This document shows positions 36,029 to 44,569 of a DNA stretch of 64,000 nucleotides, in pieces. A program made the position numbers and the translations under genes. The stretch covers positions 1,243,489 to 1,307,488 of the forward strand of contig NZ_JH376420.1 in assembly GCF_000233455.1 (NCBI RefSeq), in the 5' to 3' direction. The first letter of the stretch is position 1; each line of letters opens with the position of its first letter. The notes beneath the pieces are model-generated. The model saw only the letters and a list, made by a program, of their open reading frames with translations. It ran no database searches and had not been told where the DNA came from. The DNA comes from [Clostridium] citroniae WAL-17108 (GTDB lineage Bacteria; Bacillota; Clostridia; Lachnospirales; Lachnospiraceae).

Positions 36029-37411
36029 CTACGTATTCTCCTCCTCTTCCGTCCCTTTTCTCCTGATCAAATTCCCACGTTCCCATATTCTGCTCTTAAA
36101 ATACAGCCCCCCGGCAACCGCCGGAAGAATGGGAGAAAGAGCCTGTCCCAGATATACACCGGGAAATCCAAAGGACAATGGAAATGCCAGCAGCCAGCTC
36201 ACAGGCAGCCGCACCACCACCGCGTCCAAAAGAGCGTTTACCATAGCGACATTGGCGGAGCCGACCCCAATGGCAAAGGAATCAAAGGTATACATAGCCC
36301 CATAGATCAGGCTGTTAAGCCCACAGCATATTCTAAGGTACAAGATACCATCCCGTGTGACCTCCGGGCTCACCGGGTCAAAAAGCCTGATGATCGGTCC
36401 TGCAAAAATCTGGACAAACAATACCGCCACAGCGGTGATTGCAAGGTTAAGGCAAAGTCCCGTGTTTGTTGTTTCCCTCACCCGTTCCCTGTTATTCGCC
36501 CCCATGTTCTGCCCTGCCATTGCTGTGACTGCCTGCCCCACGGCCCAGCAGGGCATACCTGCAAACGTATTGATCTTTAAGCCCACACCGGAGGCCGCGG
36601 CAACCGCTACCCCAAACTGATTGAGAATCCCGGTGATTAAAAGGTAGGATATGTTCACTACCACCATCTGAACAGCCGTAGGCAGCCCCACCTTTAGGAT
36701 CATGGCCAGCTTATCCTTTTTAACTACAAAATGTTCCGGCTTAAAATCAAAAATAAAGCTTCTGCGTTTCAGATGGATCATCGCTGCTGCAAATGAAATA
36801 CCCTGGGAAAAGATCGTTGCATATGCCGCTCCTTTGGCCCCCATTCCAAATGGGCCAACTAACAGCAGATCTAACACAATATTCACAATGGCGGCAATCC
36901 CAACAAAATACAGGGGACTTTTAGAATCCCCAAATCCTTTCATAATGGAGCATACCCCATTATATCCAAACACAAAAACCGTTCCCCGGCAGATGACCTC
37001 CATATATTCACAGGCATCCCCCATTGCATCCGATGGGATGCTTAACAGGCCGAACAGCGTCTTATACCCTAGCAGCGCAGCGGCGGTGACAACACCTGAC
37101 GCGGTCAGGGTAAGGGAAAATAATGTGCCCACTGTTTCGCTCTGCCCTTTCACGTCATCGGCGCCTTTGAACTGGGCGATCAAAACCGTCCCTCCCATTG
37201 TAACACCAATACAGATGGAATTGATGATAAAACTTACCATAGAGGCATTGCTGATGGCCGCAAGCCCTGTTTTTCCAACAATCCTGCCCACCACCAGCAT
37301 ATCTACAATACTGTAAAACGATTGGAGCAGGTTTGCCAACAACAAAGGAAGCGCAAAGGCGATCAGTTTTTTAGGTACACTTCCCGTGGTTAAATTCTCT
37401 TTATCAATCAT
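36029..37411 (-). CDS. MATE-family efflux transporter (attenuator-controlled)
   Basis: 460 residues from ATG 37411, with AAAGGA about 9 nt upstream; a TTG at 37432 lies in the terminator tail. It has twelve membrane segments, LIAFALPLLLANLLQSFYSIVDMLVVGRIVG at the start and GLKINTFAGMPCWAVGQAVTAMAGQNMGA in the second half. The 266-nt leader has a consensus promoter, a small coding sequence and two tandem terminators, so expression is probably off unless the leader is read in a special way. Confidence 0.9.
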   Translation of the reverse strand: MIDKENLTTGSVPKKLIAFALPLLLANLLQSFYSIVDMLVVGRIVGKTGLAAISNASMVSFIINSICIGVTMGGTVLIAQFKGADDVKGQSETVGTLFSLTLTASGVVTAAALLGYKTLFGLLSIPSDAMGDACEYMEVICRGTVFVFGYNGVCSIMKGFGDSKSPLYFVGIAAIVNIVLDLLLVGPFGMGAKGAAYATIFSQGISFAAAMIHLKRRSFIFDFKPEHFVVKKDKLAMILKVGLPTAVQMVVVNISYLLITGILNQFGVAVAAASGVGLKINTFAGMPCWAVGQAVTAMAGQNMGANNRERVRETTNTGLCLNLAITAVAVLFVQIFAGPIIRLFDPVSPEVTRDGILYLRICCGLNSLIYGAMYTFDSFAIGVGSANVAMVNALLDAVVVRLPVSWLLAFPLSFGFPGVYLGQALSPILPAVAGGLYFKSRIWERGNLIRRKGTEEEENT

Positions 37412-37430
37412 TGGGTTCATTTCCTTTCTC

Positions 37431-37469
37431 AAAAAAACAGAAGGCCGGCACGGTAACGTGCGCCTTCTG
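37431..37469 (-). terminator. Leader terminator 2, adjacent to the MATE start
   Basis: Minus strand: CAGAAGGCGCACG, loop TTAC, CGTGCCGGCCTTCTG, then TTTTTTT. The T run ends 20 nt before ATG 37411, so this must be overcome to express the gene. Confidence 0.85.
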
Positions 37470-37487
37470 CTGTGGTGTCAATATAAA

Positions 37488-37529
37488 AAAAGACAACAAA
37501 AGGCCGCAGACAAAACACTGTCTGCGACC
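37488..37529 (-). terminator. Leader terminator 1
   Basis: Minus strand: GGTCGCAGACA, loop GTGTTT, TGTCTGCGGCC, then TTTTGTTGTCTTTTTTT. It lies 20 nt downstream of the leader-peptide stop codon. Confidence 0.8.
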
Positions 37530-37546
37530 CTAAAGATCATAAAACA

Positions 37547-37568
37547 GAATCTATGGTTTCATAGATTC
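37547..37568 (-). promoter_or_regulatory. Leader hairpin overlapping the leader-peptide stop
   Basis: GAATCTATG (37547-37555) and CATAGATTC (37560-37568) form a perfect 9-bp stem with a 4-nt loop. The leader-peptide stop codon (37553-37551) lies in the stem, so a ribosome at the end of the peptide would melt this hairpin. Confidence 0.65.
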
Positions 37569-37652
37569 CCTTTTCTTATCAGGCTCCGCACAATGTTTTG
37601 TGGTATATACTTGTTCGGAGCCAAACTCAATACAAAATTTTCCAAATAACAT
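37551..37652 (-). CDS. Leader peptide of the MATE gene, 33 residues
   Basis: ATG 37652 with AGGAAAGGGTGAG about 6 nt upstream. The peptide starts MLFGKFCIEFGSEQ and ends KKRESMKP. It begins 25 nt after the expected transcript start from the consensus promoter and ends inside the first leader hairpin, ahead of two terminators. Such short genes control drug-resistance genes by ribosome stalling. Stalling is inferred from the layout. Confidence 0.65.
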   Translation of the reverse strand: MLFGKFCIEFGSEQVYTTKHCAEPDKKRESMKP

Positions 37653-37682
37653 TGTACTCACCCTTTCCTGGATTCTAAAATA

Positions 37683-37711
37683 ATTATAGATGGTTGCTGG
37701 GATTATGTCAA
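37683..37711 (-). promoter_or_regulatory. Perfect sigma-A promoter of the MATE leader
   Basis: Minus strand: TTGACA (37711-37706), a 17-bp spacer, and TATAAT (37688-37683), an exact consensus match. Such strong promoters are typical ahead of attenuated genes. Confidence 0.85.
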
Positions 37712-37787
37712 TGCGGAGGGATTCACCACCGGACATATTTTGCCACAGCGTTTCAATACCCATATTTTTATGAGCCGCCCGTATGGG

Positions 37788-40049
37788 CTATTCCTTACCT
37801 GCATTAAGTTCCCACAACTTCTCCGCATTCTGGATGATTTCTCCTGACTTCCGTCCATATTTCAATCCCTTTTCAACAGCTGCGACCAGTGCGGCGCCGC
37901 TTCGCCCATATCCCATTGTCCGAATAGTCTCCTTAATAAGCATATCCTTATTCAAAGCACCCTTATTTCCCAAAGTGACACAAACCGCGTTTTTAATTTC
38001 CTGTTGGCATATTTCATCCGGATATCTCTTATCATCAGAATTTTGTTCCAGGCGATACATTCTGTAAACATCAGGATCCTGATCCTTTTTCCAGATAAAC
38101 TTCACACCCGCCTGCTTATTCGTTCTGGATACAGTTTTCTTAAGAGCCTTTTCGGCTGCTTCAAGCGTCTGAGCACTGGAGCGTCCGATATCAAAGGAAC
38201 GGAGCATTTTTTTAACCAGCCGGTCATAGTTTATGGGCGCCTCCGCGTCAATGATCTGCTGAAGCTTTGCAGTGATAGAAGCCAGCGTGTCCTTCAGGAC
38301 AAACTCTGCCGTGGACATAGGGGTGATCTCCAGCTCTGCCGAAATATATTCTTCTACTTGATATGCGATAATTTCCGATGAATTGCCTGCAGGTATTCCG
38401 GGCTGTTCTTCCTGCTTTGCCGCAATCCTCATTCCCGGTTCAATCAAAACTGAATATTCTGGATTTAATCGATTTTCCATATGTATGGCAGATGCTTGCT
38501 CTGCCACAAGATCCGCTTCTATCTCTACCGATTCTGTTACTTCAGTTTCCAAAGTCTTATCTTCTCCAGCCTTATCTCCTGCAGTCTCATTCTCCTCTGC
38601 ATCTTTGAACTCAGCAATGCTGTTTTCAGAATTCATCTGCTGTTCGTCAGAAACTTCCTGCTCTGCTATATTTCTTACGTCACATAGCTCTGCTGTCTCT
38701 TTAATCTCTACATTAATGTTTTCATCCGCCTTGCCCAAATGAGACTCTTGATATTCTTGATATTGTTCATATGCTTCCGCCCTTTGCTGATCCAAAATCT
38801 GAAGCAGCTTGCCAATCTCTTTTTCCCGGTTATCCCACCAGTCCATGGTCCAGATACGATGCAGCTTCCAGCCAAGTCCCTGCAAGACACTTATTTGAGC
38901 AACCTCCCGATCCTTTGTATTCACAGACTGTTTGTAGGAGTCACCGTCCAGCATAATCCCAAGCAGGTACTCTTCTTCCTTGTAAGGATTAATCACTGCA
39001 ATATCTACCTTAAACTTAGAGTGGCCCACCGCCTTCTGATACTTAAATCCGGCATCTGATATCTGCCGGCAAATATGTTCCATGATTCCCTGGTCCTTCT
39101 GTACTCTGGTCTCAATGTATTCCCCCTGCAGCCGTCCCTTTTCGGCAAACTCCAAGAAATTCCTGAGGGACTCAACACCTTTAGCTTTCGTACGTTTCAG
39201 GTCGATCATATCCGCTGTCATGGTCGTAAATACAACCATTTCAGTTCTGGCACGGGATACAGCTACATTTAGCCGTTTCCATCCCCCGCCTTTATTCAGC
39301 GGACCAAAGTTTAATGACAGTTTTCCATTGGCATCCGGGCCAAAAGCAACTGAAAATAAGATTACATCTCTCTCATCACCCTGAACGTTTTCAAGGTTCT
39401 TAACAAACATTGTTTCTTCGCCAACATTTGCCCAAGTATCAAATTCAGGATTTTTCTGATATTCTTCCTGTAACAGGTCTTCAATCAATGTCTGCTGACT
39501 AATATTAAATGTTACAACACCTATTGTCTGATTTGTCAATTCGGGATCTTTATATCTTCGCTTAATTTCCTCCACAATAGTTCTTGCTTCACCTTCATTG
39601 ACACGCCCCTTTCCCCGGTCAAAGAATCCCTCCGCTTTTACCAGTCTGACTCGTTTTACCCTGTCGTTTACTGATGGAAATGTCAGCATGGAACTCTCAT
39701 AAAATTCCTGGTTGCTGAACGCAATCAAGCTTTCATGTCTGCTTCGATAATGCCAATGCAGATGAGCCTGCGGCATACCAAGAGCCAGACAGTCATCCAG
39801 AATACTATCCAAATCTTCAATATCCAGGTTATCTTCATCCACAGTATTTCCTGCAAAGAAACTGGTAGGCGGCATCTGATTGGGATCTCCGACAATCACT
39901 GCATCCTTGCCTCTGGCAAGCACTCCAACTGCTTTACAGGTAGGTAACTGTGAGGCCTCATCAAATATAACAATATCAAACAGGTCATTCTCTGCGGACA
40001 GATACTGCGCCACTGAAATGGGGCTCGGCTCATCAGCATACATGGACAT
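37788..40049 (-). CDS. C-terminal fragment of a giant helicase-nuclease (DUF4011/DUF3320), frame broken
   Basis: 753 codons. It carries the rest of an SF1 helicase: motif II IVIFDEASQLP, motif III-like GDPNQMPPTSFF, then ENVQGDERDVILFS and RLNVAVSRARTE (motifs V and VI). A restriction-endonuclease-like domain follows (SKFKVDIAVINP then LGIMLDGDSYK, near residue 340-390). An acidic linker leads to two DUF3320-like repeats near 585-640 and 680-740. The true protein joins this to the upstream frame. Alone, it would have to start at an internal codon without a ribosome site, so it is probably not made. Confidence 0.8.
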   Translation of the reverse strand: MSMYADEPSPISVAQYLSAENDLFDIVIFDEASQLPTCKAVGVLARGKDAVIVGDPNQMPPTSFFAGNTVDEDNLDIEDLDSILDDCLALGMPQAHLHWHYRSRHESLIAFSNQEFYESSMLTFPSVNDRVKRVRLVKAEGFFDRGKGRVNEGEARTIVEEIKRRYKDPELTNQTIGVVTFNISQQTLIEDLLQEEYQKNPEFDTWANVGEETMFVKNLENVQGDERDVILFSVAFGPDANGKLSLNFGPLNKGGGWKRLNVAVSRARTEMVVFTTMTADMIDLKRTKAKGVESLRNFLEFAEKGRLQGEYIETRVQKDQGIMEHICRQISDAGFKYQKAVGHSKFKVDIAVINPYKEEEYLLGIMLDGDSYKQSVNTKDREVAQISVLQGLGWKLHRIWTMDWWDNREKEIGKLLQILDQQRAEAYEQYQEYQESHLGKADENINVEIKETAELCDVRNIAEQEVSDEQQMNSENSIAEFKDAEENETAGDKAGEDKTLETEVTESVEIEADLVAEQASAIHMENRLNPEYSVLIEPGMRIAAKQEEQPGIPAGNSSEIIAYQVEEYISAELEITPMSTAEFVLKDTLASITAKLQQIIDAEAPINYDRLVKKMLRSFDIGRSSAQTLEAAEKALKKTVSRTNKQAGVKFIWKKDQDPDVYRMYRLEQNSDDKRYPDEICQQEIKNAVCVTLGNKGALNKDMLIKETIRTMGYGRSGAALVAAVEKGLKYGRKSGEIIQNAEKLWELNAGKE

Positions 40050-43000
40050 AATCTTGTGAGCACCGTGGGTATCTGTTCAAACAAAGACCGAATGGACACG
40101 CCCCTGCCATTGCTGCTGATGGCCCTTCGTAATATATTTAATTCCTTGCTCACCTGAACAGAATCCTGTGAGGTAGGGAGCTGATGTGTGAGTTTATAGA
40201 ACATCTCTTCCTTTGTCAGATCCATAAACTCCTGATCCAACTTTTTAAACTGTATAATCCGTTCATTAAATTCAGTACCGGTAAATCCATTCAGCACCGG
40301 TTCGTTTTCCACAACTGATAGTATGATGGTCCTGTAAATAGATCTTAAATAGACATCCAGGATCTGCTCATGGGGCATACCCGCTTCATATGCCTCGCAA
40401 ACAGGCGCCAGCCCATGTTCTCTGCATTCCATTACAATCTGTCTATAAACAATCCAATCTTTGATGGATGATGCATTTTCAAGAATACCTGTGCAAAGAT
40501 CCAAACGGCTCTCCATCCAATCTTTATCATTTCCGCTGAATTCAAGCTTCAGTAATTCTGTTGTCGCTGTCTGCTTTTCTTTCACCGTATCAAGATCAGC
40601 AATCACCGCCTTAGCAATATCGATACAACTCTTTAATTCTCCTGACGCCTCCAGTCTCCTGATCTGTTCGGCAAACTGGGTCAATGTCTGAACCTGACAT
40701 TTTACAAAAGCCTGATAGGCTTCCAATTCTGCATTTGTTGTATACTCTTGTAATATTTCTTTCCATTCACAAGACAATTGCGACTTTAAGCCTTCAACCG
40801 CTTCCGCTTCCTGCTGATAGAATGAAATATCTGTCAAATATACGGGAATCTTATCTGCCAGCACCGGGAACGAGGCATATGCCTGCATCTCCGCAGTAAG
40901 CGCAGCAAGTGCCTTCCCCTTGCCAAAGAACTTTTTATTTGCCTGATCATACTTATCACGGAATATATTCATATCCATTTTTAGGAAATTCTCGTTCCAC
41001 TGGCTTAAGAAGTTCTCCTTTTGAGAAGCAAACGCACTACTCCGTTCCAGATACACCTTAGGATCCGCAAATTCCCTGTCTATAGAATCTGCATTTCTTA
41101 TAAATGAAGGAATCTCCTCCGCTGCAATCACACCGCGGGCATCACTGCAAATCCCCCTCCACTCAGCCTCCGATACCGGCAAATTAAGTTCCATCTGTTT
41201 TGCAAACAGGTTTACATCTGCCTTCAATGTTTCAAGCGCGGACTTATAGGCACGTACAATATCTTCCAAATCAAATTTCAGTTTCTGACTGTATTCATTT
41301 TGGCGGATTGATGACAACGGATGATTATGAGGATGAGTAATGGCTTTTCCTGCCGCGACCAGTCTCTCTAGGCTGTGAATATGATGATCCAAGTCATTTT
41401 CAGTCAGTGAACCCGCATATGTATGATCAAAACGTATATCCTTACCAAATTCTGGTATCATCTCATATATATCCATAAGCTGGCGAAGGCTTTTACCGAA
41501 TGCCCTCTGCTTATGGAGTGCTTTTGCATAGGCATCCAGACTTGCCCTCATCTTACGGATATCCTGAATCTTTTTATCGTAATCTGTCTGCATTCCCCAG
41601 ACGCCAATTTCAAGACCTCGTCTTAACTGATCAAGAACAGCTTTTTTAGTTGCCTTATTTGAATGTAACTCCAGACAAAAATCCTGTATTCCAAGTCCTG
41701 CAAGACGCTTTTGTACAACCTCCAATGCTGCCATTTTCTCTGCAACAAAAAGCACTGTCTTTCCCTTTGTCAAAGCATTTGCCACCATTGCAGTGATGGT
41801 CTGTGACTTCCCCGTTCCCGGCGGCCCATGCAGCACAAAACTGACACCGCCAGCTGCCATATTGATGGCCTTCAACTGTGAAGAGTCAACCGTTACCGGC
41901 AAATACGCCTCATCCGTGTTAACACTGGAAGGAATTGTACAATCCCAGTCCACAGCTCCCATCATTAAGCTGCGGACTATTTTATTGTGATTAAGGAATT
42001 CCGTCCTACTATGAATATCATTCCACATTACAAACTGGGAAAATGAAAAATTACCAATAAAGCCTGCTTCCACCACATTCCACATAGGAAGATTCATCAC
42101 TGCGTGTCGTATTATTGCAAATATCTTCGGCAGATTCAGTCCGTGTTCATCCATGGGAGCCGGATTTAACCCCTGGATCTGTATATCAAAACTCTGTTTC
42201 AAAAACTCCAGCAAAGTAATATTAATCTGCGCATCCTCGTCCCTCATGCACAATGCATAACCTTTACTTGCCGACTTTCGGTTAATATCAATCGGTACCA
42301 GGATAATAGGGGCATATCTTGGCACAGCGTCTCTTTTTCCCTCAAACCATCTGAGAAGTCCAAGTGCCAGATACAGCGTACTGGCGCCATTCTCCTCCAT
42401 TGATGTCTTTGCGGAACGATACATTTTAGTCAGGCAGCTGAAAAGTTCTTTTTCTGTATATAAAGAATGGAGCCTCCTATGTTTGCCTTCCAATGCTATA
42501 AAATCCGCAAATGGTCCCAGTTCTCCCAATGCCTCAACCGGCACTCCCTCCTCTCCCGAAACAGACATGTCTGCCGGTCTTGGCAGCACCAGAAATTCTT
42601 CCCCCTCAGATAACGCATCCTCCAGAGTATTGATATCCGCGGAAAGAAGGGGTACGACCGCCTTCGTCATTCTCATATTAATAAGCATATTTCTCATACT
42701 CATATCAAGAAGCTTGCGTTCCCACTGAGCTTGCTTTGTAACCTTTTCCTTGTCTGGAGAACGGGAAAGGTTGAAAGTATCTCCTATAGCAGCTGGTGCA
42801 TTTGTAACATCCTGATCCTTGCGGTCCTCATGCCTTACCTCAAATCCGGCATCTGTTTTTATACGAACCGGAAGCGGCCTGATACCCATACTTCTAGCCC
42901 GGCATACATCTATAACAAATGCAAATCTGCTATACGCAGAGACGTTACCTTCAGCCAGAGCAATTGCCTCATCGAAACTTTTTGTTCTTCCTGAACACAT

Positions 43001-44122
43001 GGCGGTGCATTCCACCACGATCATTTCATGAATGCCCTTAGACATTCTCTTCTCAAGCTGGGATGGATCATCCATGATCATATCTGAAAAAGATTCCTCT
43101 ATGAGCCATACACCAGCAAAGATGTGGCCTTTCATCATAACCATAACCGGATTCAATCCCATAGCCTCCAGACATGCCACATACAAAAGCGTCATGTCCA
43201 TACATGTTCCCATATGCTGATCCAATACCGCATCAGCCAAACGAATACGCTGCCCAAATGCTTCAAAGCTTGAAGGCGGTTCAGCATATGTAATATTCTT
43301 CTGCTGGATTGCAGCATAAGCGGCAGCTGCCATGGTTTTCACTCTGTTTGGATCATTAAACTGGTACCCTGCAAGAGAGGGATCCTTTGTCCACTTATCC
43401 AGATATTTTGCTGCAAGCTGCAGCATACTGCTGACAACCGGGTGGTTTGGCATTGCAAATGCAGCCAGCAGTTCCGGTGTATATTGCAGTCCAGGCCACT
43501 GGTCAAAAGCAAGCGCTATCATCTCTTTTGTTTCTGAAGCCAGTTCTTCTTCTCCAAGACAAACCCTTACCTTTAGTTTGCATGCACTTCTCTCAGTAAG
43601 TGATGCAAGATATTCGGTATTAATACTTACTTTAAGGTTTCTGAAATGCAGTTCTTCTCCTGGTTTAATCTTTTCGATTCCAATCTCGAACAATTCAACC
43701 AGTTCATTGTTGGAATCTATCTTAATCATAAGATGATCAATATCTGCTTCCGAACCATTTTTTACACAGATATCCCTTACGATATGCGCTCCATTATGTA
43801 CAACTGCATAAGTAAGTACATCATCTATTTCACAGGAAAGCTCTAGGCTCATCTTAGCCTTTTTAATCATATCCTGATCCCAAGTCAGTAAAACAGCCGC
43901 CATATGTTTACAATTGGCTCCGGCTTTTGCATCAGGGCAAGTGCATTGCATTTTAGGGGAGGCATCTCCATCCAATTCAATTTCCACCTTAAAGTTGTCG
44001 GGCCCGGCCACCATTGCTACAATATGATTATCATCTGTATGCAAATCATGGACAGAATTACTGTGAATATAATCCTCTGCGCCACATAATATATTCTCAT
44101 TAAACAAAGTTCTCCAATCCAT
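39896..44122 (-). CDS. N-terminal fragment of the same giant helicase-nuclease
   Basis: 1408 codons from ATG 44122, which has GGGAGG 7 nt upstream. A SWIM zinc finger lies near residues 60-73 (CTCPDAKAGANCKH) and a transglutaminase-like domain near 290-340 (GTCMDMTLLYVACLEAMG with a downstream GHIFAGVW). DUF4011 follows and then helicase motif I (LHGPPGTGKSQT) near 764. The true reading ends at MLMS (40033-40028); the tail after that is frame-shifted. The missing continuation PISVAQYLS is in the other frame. A nucleic-acid defence or repair helicase is the likely function. Confidence 0.8.
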   Translation of the reverse strand: MDWRTLFNENILCGAEDYIHSNSVHDLHTDDNHIVAMVAGPDNFKVEIELDGDASPKMQCTCPDAKAGANCKHMAAVLLTWDQDMIKKAKMSLELSCEIDDVLTYAVVHNGAHIVRDICVKNGSEADIDHLMIKIDSNNELVELFEIGIEKIKPGEELHFRNLKVSINTEYLASLTERSACKLKVRVCLGEEELASETKEMIALAFDQWPGLQYTPELLAAFAMPNHPVVSSMLQLAAKYLDKWTKDPSLAGYQFNDPNRVKTMAAAAYAAIQQKNITYAEPPSSFEAFGQRIRLADAVLDQHMGTCMDMTLLYVACLEAMGLNPVMVMMKGHIFAGVWLIEESFSDMIMDDPSQLEKRMSKGIHEMIVVECTAMCSGRTKSFDEAIALAEGNVSAYSRFAFVIDVCRARSMGIRPLPVRIKTDAGFEVRHEDRKDQDVTNAPAAIGDTFNLSRSPDKEKVTKQAQWERKLLDMSMRNMLINMRMTKAVVPLLSADINTLEDALSEGEEFLVLPRPADMSVSGEEGVPVEALGELGPFADFIALEGKHRRLHSLYTEKELFSCLTKMYRSAKTSMEENGASTLYLALGLLRWFEGKRDAVPRYAPIILVPIDINRKSASKGYALCMRDEDAQINITLLEFLKQSFDIQIQGLNPAPMDEHGLNLPKIFAIIRHAVMNLPMWNVVEAGFIGNFSFSQFVMWNDIHSRTEFLNHNKIVRSLMMGAVDWDCTIPSSVNTDEAYLPVTVDSSQLKAINMAAGGVSFVLHGPPGTGKSQTITAMVANALTKGKTVLFVAEKMAALEVVQKRLAGLGIQDFCLELHSNKATKKAVLDQLRRGLEIGVWGMQTDYDKKIQDIRKMRASLDAYAKALHKQRAFGKSLRQLMDIYEMIPEFGKDIRFDHTYAGSLTENDLDHHIHSLERLVAAGKAITHPHNHPLSSIRQNEYSQKLKFDLEDIVRAYKSALETLKADVNLFAKQMELNLPVSEAEWRGICSDARGVIAAEEIPSFIRNADSIDREFADPKVYLERSSAFASQKENFLSQWNENFLKMDMNIFRDKYDQANKKFFGKGKALAALTAEMQAYASFPVLADKIPVYLTDISFYQQEAEAVEGLKSQLSCEWKEILQEYTTNAELEAYQAFVKCQVQTLTQFAEQIRRLEASGELKSCIDIAKAVIADLDTVKEKQTATTELLKLEFSGNDKDWMESRLDLCTGILENASSIKDWIVYRQIVMECREHGLAPVCEAYEAGMPHEQILDVYLRSIYRTIILSVVENEPVLNGFTGTEFNERIIQFKKLDQEFMDLTKEEMFYKLTHQLPTSQDSVQVSKELNILRRAISSNGRGVSIRSLFEQIPTVLTRLCPCMLMSRAPFQWRSICPQRMTCLILLYLMRPHSYLPVKQLECLPEARMQ
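40022..40031. repeat. 5-bp tandem duplication that breaks the helicase gene
   Basis: The plus strand has GGCTCGGCTC. Removing one GGCTC unit makes the minus strand read ATGAGCCCCATTTCAGTG, giving MSPISV and joining the two helicase frames exactly where family members read MLMSPISVAQYL. The lesion is thus a +5 slippage event. Confidence 0.85.
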
Positions 44123-44254
44123 GATAAAACCTCCCACCCATTATAGCTTATTAATAAAACAGTGATAGACTATCTTTAATTTCTCAAAATAGCATACAAT
44201 TGGTTAACTGTAATAAATTATACCATGATAAACATTCCTTTTCCAGGACATATC

Positions 44255-44553
44255 AGATGGGATTTCCATTTTATACCGGTCTCTCGTGCAATCATTCTCC
44301 TTGCGGCAGCAAAAAGCCTGCGCCCCGGGGATATGATTCGGGCAAAGCTGACAGACATTGACTGGTAGAAGGTTGAAATATGATTTGTTCAAAGGAAAAC
44401 AGGGCATGCAAGCTATACTCCATTGATGAAGGAAGCAGAAGAAGCATTCCAGGATTACATCCTGAACGCAAGGCCGCGCTCTGGAAGCCCGGAAGTATTT
44501 CTGAGACTGATTGAGCCGGAACGAATTGAACGCTGCACCGACCACTGGTGTGG
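44255..44553 (+). pseudogene. Tyrosine integrase catalytic-domain remnant
   Basis: One frame reads SRAIILLAAAKSLRPGDM, AKLTDIDW, TAG, KVEI, TGA, FVQRKTG, then PLMKEAEEAFQDYIL, NARPRSG and EVFLRLIEPE. This is the R-x(n)-D-I-D-W...QxKTG...DYIxxxRP...VFL pattern of phage-type and Tn554-like recombinases. The catalytic R (in SLRPGDM) is present, but the HxxR and Tyr parts are gone. Two in-frame stops prove decay. The rest of 44138-44569 has no gene. Confidence 0.75.
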
Positions 44554-44569
44554 CAGGAAAAGTCCCTTT

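Noticed and set aside
37653-37763. Longer version of the MATE leader peptide
   Set aside because: The upstream part overlaps the perfect promoter, so it cannot be in the transcript; ATG 37652 has the ribosome site.
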